Source: Bacillus sp. FJAT-29937 (lineage in GTDB: Bacteria; Bacillota; Bacilli; Bacillales; Cytobacillaceae). From it: a DNA stretch of 64,000 bases. Each line of letters opens with the position of its first letter. Positions within the stretch are counted from its first letter, which is position 1. The stretch lies in assembly GCF_001509555.1 (NCBI RefSeq), contig NZ_LMAS01000006.1:314079-378078 (forward strand), in the 5' to 3' direction. Shown here piece after piece: positions 33,969 to 42,373 of the stretch. The notes beneath the pieces were generated by a model. It was given only the letters and a program-made list of their open reading frames with translations, was not told where the DNA came from and did no database searches. Position numbers and translations under genes: made by a program.

Positions 33969-34736
33969 ATGGATAATTTTAGACTGATTTTTGAAATGAC
34001 TAAAAAGGATTTTCAAAAAAAATATTTGGGTTCTTATTTAGGGATTTTGTGGGCATTCGTAAATCCTATTGTTACAATAACAGTATTTTGGTTTGTGTTC
34101 CAAGTTGGTTTTAAAGCAACACCAGTAGATAATTTTCCTTTTATATTATGGCTAGTATGTGGAATGGTGCCATGGTTCTTCATCTCAGAAACAATATCTA
34201 CTGGTACAAACTCTATTATTGAAAATGATTATTTAGTAAAAAAAGTAGTATTTAAAGTTTATTTACTACCTATAATAAAAATTTTATCAGGTTGGGTTAT
34301 TCATTTATTCTTTATATTTTTTACTTTTGCTATATTTATTTATTACAATATTTCTCTAGATATTTATTCCTTTCAATTAACGTACTATGGATTCTCACTA
34401 ATCGTTTTGCTGATTGGAATAACCTTATTATCTTCATCACTAATAATTTATTTAAAAGACATAGGACAATTAATTAATCTGCTATTACAGTTTGGATTCT
34501 GGTTAACACCAATTTTCTGGTCATTAAAACAAATTCCAGATAAATATCACCTATATCTAAAATTGAATCCCTTCTATTACGTTATTAATGGATATAGAGA
34601 TTCTTTAATATATAAAAAATGGTTTTGGGAGTACCCTAATCTTACTATTTATTACTGGATTGTAACACTAGCTATATTGTTAATAGGTATATTTTTGTTT
34701 AAACGCCTACGACCTCATTTTGCTGATTCTTTGTAA
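33969..34736 (+). CDS. ABC-2 type glycan exporter permease (Wzm/TagG-like)
   Basis: A 255-residue protein with six hydrophobic segments and the ABC-2 polysaccharide-export pattern: KKDFQKKYLGSYLGILWAF near the N-terminus and GFWLTPIFWS and LNPFYYVINGYRD near the C-terminus. It starts at ATG after GGAG and is 12 bp before the ATPase gene. It would move the completed lipid-linked glycan across the membrane. Confidence 0.92.
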   Translation: MDNFRLIFEMTKKDFQKKYLGSYLGILWAFVNPIVTITVFWFVFQVGFKATPVDNFPFILWLVCGMVPWFFISETISTGTNSIIENDYLVKKVVFKVYLLPIIKILSGWVIHLFFIFFTFAIFIYYNISLDIYSFQLTYYGFSLIVLLIGITLLSSSLIIYLKDIGQLINLLLQFGFWLTPIFWSLKQIPDKYHLYLKLNPFYYVINGYRDSLIYKKWFWEYPNLTIYYWIVTLAILLIGIFLFKRLRPHFADSL

Positions 34737-34748
34737 GGAGAAAAAATA

Positions 34749-35981
34749 ATGAAGAAAGATACTGTAATATCTATTGATAATATATCAAAGGAATACAAAC
34801 TTTATGATAATAAGATTGACCGTTTAAAAGAAGCAATTAGTATTTCAAAAAAAAGTTACTATAAAAAATTTCTTGCACTAAAAGATGTATCATTTGATAT
34901 TAAAAAGGGTGAAACAATTGGATTAATCGGGAAGAACGGATCTGGAAAATCTACTTTACTTAAGATATTGTCGGGCATAATAAAGCCAACAACGGGGTCT
35001 ATAAAAATTGATGGTAAGGTTTCGGCTTTATTAGAGTTAGGTGCAGGCTTTAATCCTGAATACACAGGTTTGGAAAATATTTATCTAAGCGGAACAATTT
35101 TAGGCTTCAGTAAAAAAGAAATTGATGCAAAATTAGACGAGATCATTAATTTTGCAGATATAGGAGAGTTCATTCATCATCCTGTAAAACTTTATTCAAG
35201 TGGTATGTTTGTAAGATTGGCATATGCAGTTCAGGCATGTATTGATCCAGAGATACTTATTGTAGATGAGGCACTTGCTGTTGGTGATGCTGCATTTGCA
35301 TTAAAATGCATGAATCATATGAGGAAGCTTGTTAATAAAGGAGTCACAGTGATTTTAGTAACTCATGATGTACAGGCAATACGAAGCTTCTGTAGCCGTG
35401 TCATTTGGCTCCATGAAGGTAAGATAAGGAAAATTGGAAATGCTAATGAGGTTACATCAGAATATGTTAAAGAATTGTTTTTAATGGATGATGAAAATGG
35501 TGCAAAGACAAAGAAAGAAGAAAATTTAATAAGATGGGGAAATGGACGTATCCAAGTTGTAGACTCAAGAATTTATGATGAAAAAGGTGAAGAATCAGAA
35601 GTTATTGAATGGGGCGAGGATATTACAATCTGTTTAAAAGCAAGAGTAAATGTAGACTATGTAGCGTCTGACCAAATTGGTTTCGGTTTTAGTTTTAGAA
35701 ATAAACATGGTTTAGATATTATTGTATCTACAACCTATGAGGAAGGTGAAAGACTTGGTCCCCTATATAGAGACCAAGAAATAACTGTTAACTTTAAACT
35801 TAAAAATATATTAACATCAGGGGAATACGCACTACTTTTATCAATTGAGGACCGAAGTGGAACGAAACCAGAATATTACGATTTCATTGAAAATATAAGG
35901 ATATTAAAAGTGATTAGCGGTAAAAGGTTTTTCTCCTTAGTACAGCCTAAAATTGAACAAAACATTATTGTGAATAATTAA
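34749..35981 (+). CDS. ABC exporter ATPase with C-terminal glycan-binding domain (Wzt-like)
   Basis: A 410-residue protein. Walker A GKNGSGKST is at 61-69, the signature is YSSGM(FVRLAYA), and Walker B is ILIVDEALAVGD. Beyond the ATPase (about 250 residues) is a beta-sandwich domain (about 260-405: ITICLKARVNVDY, QIGFGFSFRNKHGLDI). In E. coli O9a, the Wzt C-terminal domain recognises the capped end of the glycan and couples chain termination to export. The adjacent methyltransferase-coiled-coil gene fits that scheme. Confidence 0.92.
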   Translation: MKKDTVISIDNISKEYKLYDNKIDRLKEAISISKKSYYKKFLALKDVSFDIKKGETIGLIGKNGSGKSTLLKILSGIIKPTTGSIKIDGKVSALLELGAGFNPEYTGLENIYLSGTILGFSKKEIDAKLDEIINFADIGEFIHHPVKLYSSGMFVRLAYAVQACIDPEILIVDEALAVGDAAFALKCMNHMRKLVNKGVTVILVTHDVQAIRSFCSRVIWLHEGKIRKIGNANEVTSEYVKELFLMDDENGAKTKKEENLIRWGNGRIQVVDSRIYDEKGEESEVIEWGEDITICLKARVNVDYVASDQIGFGFSFRNKHGLDIIVSTTYEEGERLGPLYRDQEITVNFKLKNILTSGEYALLLSIEDRSGTKPEYYDFIENIRILKVISGKRFFSLVQPKIEQNIIVNN

Positions 35982-36004
35982 AATAAGAATTGGGGTACGG
36001 AGAA

Positions 36005-37204
36005 ATGGATAATTACACACCAAGTTCTAAGCCAACTAAAGAAATCTGGGATAGTGTGGCTGATGAATATAGTTTAGATATTTCCAATTCTGATATCAGT
36101 TTATCCAGAGAAATTATTGAGATTTTTAACTCTGTTGGTATAACAAATGAAAACGAACTTCTGGAAGCAGGAAGTGGAAGTGGGCATTTGTCTGGTTTAT
36201 TATCTAAAAATGGTTTTGATGTATCGTTACTGGATTTTAGCCCAAATGCGCTAAAAAAGTCAGAAGTCTTTTTTAATAGGTATGGTTTTAAAGGCAAATT
36301 TATTTTAGATGATTTATTAGAACTAAAAAAAGTTAATGAGAAGAAAAGTGTAGTATGGAATAGTGGAGTATTGGAACACTTTGATGATATTGAGTTAGTA
36401 AATTGTTTATTATCAATAAGAAATATTGCTAAGGATTATTTTATTTTTTTAGTACCTAACGCAAATTCATTACCGTATTTATTATATAGACATAAGTTAA
36501 TGTCACAGGACGAATGGAAATTCGGTACTGAATATTTAAGGGAAGATTATGACTATTTTTTATATGGAACCGGATTTGAAGTGGTAGAAAAATTTTATGT
36601 TGGATGGGAAATAACAAACTATATGCTAGAAAAAGTTTTGGGTTTTCAAGACAATATGAATTTGATCCACTACTTCAAGAGTTTAGGTTTATTAACAAGT
36701 GAAAATTCATACCTAGTTGGGTATGTAACTAAACCCAAAAAAGGGTTTCATTATAGCGATGATTTTTTTAAGGGTTATCAGGGAGTTACAAAACAACGAA
36801 CTTACGACTTCGATACTTTTTCTTATAATTCAGATGGTGTTGATAGTATTCTAGCAGTTGATAGATTTAATGAGTTAGAACGCAAAATAAATGAAAAAGA
36901 TCAACTCTTATTAAAAATGCAACAAGTAATTGATGAAGCATCAAATTGGATTAAAAAATCAGAGAATGAAATTAAGCTTAGAGATAAGTATATCCTTGAA
37001 AAGAATAAAGAAATTAAGGATATATCTAAATGGGCTCTATCTCTTGAGGAGACAATAAAAAAAAGAGATAGTCAAATATTACATTATAATACAGAATTAG
37101 AAGAAAAAACTTTACTCCTCAATGATTCTATTAAAGAACTTGAAGAGATTAAAGGTTCAAAATTTTGGCCAATGATTAGGAGAATATTACCAGAAAAAAA
37201 GTAA
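36005..37204 (+). CDS. SAM methyltransferase with C-terminal coiled coil (putative chain terminator / molecular ruler)
   Basis: I chose ATG 36005 (GGGG/GGAG upstream) over a TTG five codons earlier; it gives 399 residues. The class I methyltransferase has motif I EAGSGSG at 54-60, DFSPNALKKSE and SGVLEHFDDIE. From about residue 290 to 385 the protein is a long coiled coil (ERKINEKDQLLLKMQQ...), ending KFWPMIRRILP. In E. coli WbdD the same combination, a terminal methyl transfer plus a coiled coil that spaces it from the polymerase, sets glycan length. In Geobacillus WsaE a methyltransferase caps the S-layer glycan. This role is inference. Confidence 0.75.
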   Translation: MDNYTPSSKPTKEIWDSVADEYSLDISNSDISLSREIIEIFNSVGITNENELLEAGSGSGHLSGLLSKNGFDVSLLDFSPNALKKSEVFFNRYGFKGKFILDDLLELKKVNEKKSVVWNSGVLEHFDDIELVNCLLSIRNIAKDYFIFLVPNANSLPYLLYRHKLMSQDEWKFGTEYLREDYDYFLYGTGFEVVEKFYVGWEITNYMLEKVLGFQDNMNLIHYFKSLGLLTSENSYLVGYVTKPKKGFHYSDDFFKGYQGVTKQRTYDFDTFSYNSDGVDSILAVDRFNELERKINEKDQLLLKMQQVIDEASNWIKKSENEIKLRDKYILEKNKEIKDISKWALSLEETIKKRDSQILHYNTELEEKTLLLNDSIKELEEIKGSKFWPMIRRILPEKK

Positions 37205-37219
37205 AGTGAGATGTGATAA

Positions 37220-39877
37220 TTGGGCGGGAAAAGTGAGCAAATTAAAGGTGAAAACAAGGAAAAAAATAATGTTGTAAATTATATTAATCAAATAAAAAAA
37301 TTCAATCAATTGTACTATCAGGTATTATTGGAACAGAATAACCAATTTGATAGGGCTAAAAATACAAAAGCTTGGAAAATAATGTGCTTGTTAAGGAGGG
37401 TTAATGAACAGCTTATAAAAGGGAATTATGTGGAAAAGAAAAAATTTGGTCAATGGGTTATTAATAAAACACTTAAAAGAACAGTAGCTAAAAAGGATGA
37501 ACTTAATAACTATAGTCCAATTCAAATTCCACCTATAACTGAGTATCAATTGCCAAATATTGAAATAACTGAAAGTGTTAAAATATCTAGCTTGTCAGAG
37601 TTGGATTTAAACAACTTTTCGAAAATTCCGCATAAAATTGATATATTTAGATTTCCGGTTATTGAATGGGATTTTAGATGGCAAAGACCTCAACAAATAT
37701 CAGTACAATTCGAGAAAAATGGACACAGGGTTTTTTATTTTTCTATAGAGACACATGGTGTGTGTAACCCAAATGCTACCTATGATGATATTTCAAATCT
37801 GACTGTTGTTAAGGAATTACAAGAAAATATATACTGGGTAAAATTATGTACAAATCAACCTTTAAATGCATATAGGGATAAAATATCTGGGCAAGATTTA
37901 ACCTTTATGAAATGGTCAATTAAAAGCATTAAGGGGAAATTTAACGTTGGAGCAACATACTCAATAGTAGACTTACCATTTTGGTCAAATTTGGTCATTA
38001 CTTTGACTAACAATAAGGTGATTTATGATTGTATGGATGATCATGAGGGATTTTCTACAAACTCTACTGAGATGTTACTCCAGGAGGAATCATTAATTAA
38101 ATCATCTGATATTATATTTGCATCTTCACAAAAATTATATGAAAAACTACTACCTAAAAATCCTAATACTCTACTAGTTAGAAATGCTGGGGAGTTTGAG
38201 CATTTCTCTAAAATTTCAGCTGAGGTTCCTTTAGAAATTAAAGACATTACAGGACCGATAATTGGCTATTATGGTGCGATATCCGAATGGTTTGATATTA
38301 AGTTAATAGAACAGTTAGCTAAAAGGAATAAAAATTGGACATTTGTATTAGTAGGTAACACATTTGGCTGTGATGTTACCGATGCTGAAAAGTTAGATAA
38401 CATTATTTTTACTGGAGAGGTTCCATATAAAAGTCTCCCAAGTTACTTACAAAGATTTGATGTTTGTTTAATTCCTTTTTTAGTTAATAACTTAACACTT
38501 GCTACAAACCCTGTTAAAGTTTATGAATATCTTGCTGCTGGAAAACCTGTTGTCTCTACTCGTTTACCAGAATTAGAGTATATCAGTGAAATGGTCTATT
38601 TAGCAGATGATGTGACAGGATTTGAAAGATCTATTTATGCTGCTCTGAAGGAAGAAAAAGAAACAAGTGTATTATACAGAAAAGAATTTGCTGCAAGTAA
38701 TACATGGTCTACGCGGTATAAAGAAATTGAAGAGTATATTATGGAAAGTTATCCTAAAATAAGTATAATAATCGTGACTTATAATAATTGGAGTTTTACA
38801 AAACAATGTTTAGAGAGTTTATTCAAAAATAATGGGTATCCTAATTTTGAAATTATTGTTATTGATAACAATTCTACAGATGAAACTAGAGTACAGTTAG
38901 CGAAGATAAATCATCCAAATATAAAAATTGTTTTATCAGCAAAGAACCTTGGGTTCGCTGGAGGAAATAAAGTCGGATGCAATCTTGCAACTGGTGAATA
39001 TATTATTTTATTAAACAACGATACTATAGTGACTCAAAATTGGATAGAGACATTAATTAAACCTCTAATGGAAAATAAGGAACTTGGAATGGTTGGACCC
39101 GTATCAAACTCAGTTGGTAATGATCAAATGCTAGACTTTTTTATAGGTGATCCAATAAATGGTCCATCAAAAGAATGGCTTAAGGATTTCAAATTATTCT
39201 ATGAAGGAAACTATCGATACACAAATCTTCTTGGTTTTTACTGCGTTGCTATTAAAAGAGAAGTATATGAAAAAGCAGGGGATTTAGATACAAATTACGG
39301 TATTGGTATGTTTGAGGATGATGATTATTGTGAGCAAGTGAAAAGTCTAGGTTATAAGTTAGCGATTGTCGAAGATACTTTTGTCTTCCATCATGGTAGT
39401 GCTAGTTTTAAAAAGATCAAATCTGACCATTACCAGAAATTATGGGAGAAGAATAAAGCATATTTTGAAACCAAATGGAATACACAATGGTCTATGCCAA
39501 AACCACCTTTAAATATTTTTTCTGGAATACAAGACCCTAATGAGATAGCTAAAGTGATAAAAGGTGAAAAAAGATTATCTCCAATTTTAATTGTGGGAGA
39601 TTGGAATTCTAAAAATAATAATTTTAAAGAATTTGTCATAAGAGTGGCCCGTAAGAAGGAAAACTTAATAATTGTTTACACAGACAGTTATAATGGCGAA
39701 ACCTACCAAGGATTACGTAAGGTAGGCGAAAATGTGTATTTTACTAATAATTTAGAAATTATTTCTAAAGTAGAGTTTAAAAAGATTGTATCCTTTAAGT
39801 ACGATTTAAATCTTGAAAAGATTAAATCAGAAGTCAAGCTTATAGATATGATGGTTAATGAATCAGAGGAAATGTAA
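37220..39877 (+). CDS. Two-domain glycosyltransferase (GT4-like + GT2)
   Basis: An 885-residue protein with a TTG start. A helical N-terminus with KNTKAWKIMCLLRRV is followed by a GT-B fold domain (about 140-500: WDFRWQRPQQIS, YDCMDDHEGF, GPIIGYYGAISEWFD, NPVKVYEYLAAGKPVVS). A GT2 domain (about 510-780) contains ISIIIVTYNNW, IDNNSTDETR, NLGFAGGNKVG and LLNNDT (the DxD-like site). A short extra domain ends the protein. Two transferases in one chain suggest alternating linkages. GT2 parts of this kind are often rhamnosyltransferases, and rmlACBD lies downstream. Confidence 0.85.
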   Translation: MGGKSEQIKGENKEKNNVVNYINQIKKFNQLYYQVLLEQNNQFDRAKNTKAWKIMCLLRRVNEQLIKGNYVEKKKFGQWVINKTLKRTVAKKDELNNYSPIQIPPITEYQLPNIEITESVKISSLSELDLNNFSKIPHKIDIFRFPVIEWDFRWQRPQQISVQFEKNGHRVFYFSIETHGVCNPNATYDDISNLTVVKELQENIYWVKLCTNQPLNAYRDKISGQDLTFMKWSIKSIKGKFNVGATYSIVDLPFWSNLVITLTNNKVIYDCMDDHEGFSTNSTEMLLQEESLIKSSDIIFASSQKLYEKLLPKNPNTLLVRNAGEFEHFSKISAEVPLEIKDITGPIIGYYGAISEWFDIKLIEQLAKRNKNWTFVLVGNTFGCDVTDAEKLDNIIFTGEVPYKSLPSYLQRFDVCLIPFLVNNLTLATNPVKVYEYLAAGKPVVSTRLPELEYISEMVYLADDVTGFERSIYAALKEEKETSVLYRKEFAASNTWSTRYKEIEEYIMESYPKISIIIVTYNNWSFTKQCLESLFKNNGYPNFEIIVIDNNSTDETRVQLAKINHPNIKIVLSAKNLGFAGGNKVGCNLATGEYIILLNNDTIVTQNWIETLIKPLMENKELGMVGPVSNSVGNDQMLDFFIGDPINGPSKEWLKDFKLFYEGNYRYTNLLGFYCVAIKREVYEKAGDLDTNYGIGMFEDDDYCEQVKSLGYKLAIVEDTFVFHHGSASFKKIKSDHYQKLWEKNKAYFETKWNTQWSMPKPPLNIFSGIQDPNEIAKVIKGEKRLSPILIVGDWNSKNNNFKEFVIRVARKKENLIIVYTDSYNGETYQGLRKVGENVYFTNNLEIISKVEFKKIVSFKYDLNLEKIKSEVKLIDMMVNESEEM

Positions 39878-39967
39878 ATTAAAAAGGGTTTTCCAAAGGA
39901 TGATTTAAATAATGCTCATTCTAACTCTTGCTATCATTAAAACTCCGATATATCGAGGTTAATTATT

Positions 39968-41236
39968 GTGAAAAAACTAATTAAAAAGGTCAATAGACTT
40001 ATAAAAAAGGATCCTAACATAGTAGTTAGAAAGTTTATAAGTAAATTGCCACGTAGAATTAAAGACTGGATATTGAAATTTCCAGATGAAAAAACATTAA
40101 TACATCAGGTAAATGAAGTGAGGGAAAGTCATAAAGGAAAAACATTTTATGTTTTTCCTTTACCTTCATGCCCGTGGGGTTATATGTTTCAAAGGCCTCA
40201 ACAATTAGCTAGAGCTTTGGCTAATCAAGGTAAGGTAGTTTTCTATATGATTGATTCCTCTTTTCCTTATGAACCAGACTGGTTTGTAAGAGGGATTTCT
40301 GAAGTAGAACAAAATATTTATTTAGTAAATGATAATTTTAATGGTAACCTTTTTATCAAAGCCTTTTCCGATGAAGAAATCTATATTTGGCAATATTGGC
40401 CTCATCAATTTGGGAATATAAAAAAGTGGGACTCTGAACTTAAAAATAGTAAAGTAATCTATGATTGTATAGATCATTTAGAAACTTTTTTAAGCTATCC
40501 AGATATTAAAAGTGATTTCCTAGCTTCTTTGCGTAAAGCAAAAATAGTTTTAGCAACTGCCAAGAATATACAAAGATCTGTATATAAATACCGAAGTGAT
40601 TGTTTGTACATTCCCAATGGAGTTAAAATAGAAGACTTTACTAATTATAAAATATATCCGTGGCCAAAAATTGAAGAAATACGGTCCAATAGTGATGTAG
40701 TTATTGGTTATTATGGTGCAATTGCTGAATGGTTTGACTTTACTACCATTGAATACATGGCTAAAAATAATCCGAAATGGACAATTGTGTTAGTTGGAGA
40801 GATTTACCATAGTGTAGAAGAAAAGGTTTCAAATTTAATGTTATATCAAAATATTCAAGTCTTAGATAGAGTAGAATATAAACTTATTCCACAATTATTA
40901 TCAAATTTTGATGTAGCCATATTACCTTTTATTCTTAATAATATAACATTGAATACTTCGCCTGTAAAAATATTTGAGTATTTAGCAGGTGGTAAACCAG
41001 TTGTAAGTTCTGCACTGCCGGAGGTAATGGATATTGATTGTATCTATATAGGTAAGGATTCTATTTCATTTAATAATATGGTTTCTTTGGCTTTACAGAA
41101 TAAAAGTAATAGGAAATTTATTAATGCTATGGAACAAGTAGCACGACAAAACACTTGGGGAACAAGGATTAAGTCTGTAAATGAGTATCAAAGAAGGGTT
41201 TTAGAAGATTATGACAAAAAAAATCTTAATATTTGA
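39968..41236 (+). CDS. Glycosyltransferase, GT-B fold
   Basis: A 422-residue protein with a GTG start. It is a paralogue of the first half of the preceding protein: SCPWGYMFQRPQQLARALA, IYDCIDHLETF, VVIGYYGAIAEWFDF and SPVKIFEYLAGGKPVVSSALPE. The shared QRPQQ and EYLAGGKPVVS motifs point to common donor-binding sites. The substrate cannot be read from sequence. Confidence 0.85.
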   Translation: MKKLIKKVNRLIKKDPNIVVRKFISKLPRRIKDWILKFPDEKTLIHQVNEVRESHKGKTFYVFPLPSCPWGYMFQRPQQLARALANQGKVVFYMIDSSFPYEPDWFVRGISEVEQNIYLVNDNFNGNLFIKAFSDEEIYIWQYWPHQFGNIKKWDSELKNSKVIYDCIDHLETFLSYPDIKSDFLASLRKAKIVLATAKNIQRSVYKYRSDCLYIPNGVKIEDFTNYKIYPWPKIEEIRSNSDVVIGYYGAIAEWFDFTTIEYMAKNNPKWTIVLVGEIYHSVEEKVSNLMLYQNIQVLDRVEYKLIPQLLSNFDVAILPFILNNITLNTSPVKIFEYLAGGKPVVSSALPEVMDIDCIYIGKDSISFNNMVSLALQNKSNRKFINAMEQVARQNTWGTRIKSVNEYQRRVLEDYDKKNLNI

Positions 41237-42338
41237 CCGTATAGATTCTTCAAAATTTCCTGGAGGAGATACAATTCAGATTAATGCTATTTATAACTTT
41301 TTACTTAAGCATGGATTTACTGTAGATATTTCCGAAAATCCTCTAACAAATTTAAATAAATATGATTTTATTTTTATATTTAATCTTACAAATCCACTTG
41401 AAGCCTATTTATTTGCTGAATCAGCAACAAAATATAATAAGCCTTATATTTTATTCCCTGTATATTGGAATTTAGACACATTAAGGTATTCGAATAATAT
41501 AAATTTAAGGCTTATTCTAAAGCGTTTTATGCCTAATTGGTCTAAATGGGTCTACCGAGTTACTAAATTTACTATAAATAATTTTACAATAATTAAGAAG
41601 CTAAGGATTAATCCATTTTTCTTGTTTAGAGAACAGACAATCTATGACCTAATTCTAAGAAGGGCAAAAATTATTTGCCCAAATTCATATGCTGAATTGG
41701 AACACTTAGAATTTAACTTTCCTTTCGCCAAAATGAAGCCTATTTTTAAAGTTATATATAACGGGATTGATTTAAAAGCACTAAATTCTTTTAAATCAAA
41801 AAATATAGGTAATTCAGTTACAAAAAAATACAAACTTCCATCAAATTATGTTTGTTGTGTCGGTGGTATAGGACCTAGAAAAAATCAATTAAATCTAGTT
41901 AAAGCTGCGAATAGAACGGGCATACCTTTGGTGATAGTAGGTAAAGCGGCAAAGGGTTATGAAGGATACTTCGAAAAGTTAAAGAAATTTGCTAAAGATA
42001 ATATCTTTTTTTTGGGTCAGTTACCTCATGAAGAAGTTTTTGATGTATTAATTAATAGTGCAGGGCATATTCAACCTAGCTATATAGAAACACCCGGTCT
42101 AGCTTCTTTAGAAGCCTTGGCTATTGGGCGTCCAATTTGTGTTTCTAATACTCCCCCAGTAGTGGAGTACTTTAAAGAACATGCAGTCTACTGCAATCCA
42201 AATGATATAGAATCAATTTCTGAAGGTTTGGAATCCTTGTTTAAAAATGAAGTAAATATTTACTCTGCTAATTACATTAAGGAAAATTTTGATTGGAATA
42301 AAACTTTGAAAAAAATATTAACTATATTCAACGAATAG
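41211..42338 (+). CDS. Glycosyltransferase family 4
   Basis: A 375-residue protein overlapping the previous gene by 26 bp. The C-terminal GT4 half has GGIGPRKNQLNLVKAA, IPLVIVGKAAKG, IFFLGQLPHEEV and the E-x7-E element ETPGLASLEALA. The N-terminal half (FPGGDTIQINAIY) fits acceptor binding. It is co-transcribed with the preceding transferase. Confidence 0.88.
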   Translation: MTKKILIFDRIDSSKFPGGDTIQINAIYNFLLKHGFTVDISENPLTNLNKYDFIFIFNLTNPLEAYLFAESATKYNKPYILFPVYWNLDTLRYSNNINLRLILKRFMPNWSKWVYRVTKFTINNFTIIKKLRINPFFLFREQTIYDLILRRAKIICPNSYAELEHLEFNFPFAKMKPIFKVIYNGIDLKALNSFKSKNIGNSVTKKYKLPSNYVCCVGGIGPRKNQLNLVKAANRTGIPLVIVGKAAKGYEGYFEKLKKFAKDNIFFLGQLPHEEVFDVLINSAGHIQPSYIETPGLASLEALAIGRPICVSNTPPVVEYFKEHAVYCNPNDIESISEGLESLFKNEVNIYSANYIKENFDWNKTLKKILTIFNE

Positions 42339-42373
42339 TAAACAGGTTTTACAACTAGAAAATGGAGTCACTA

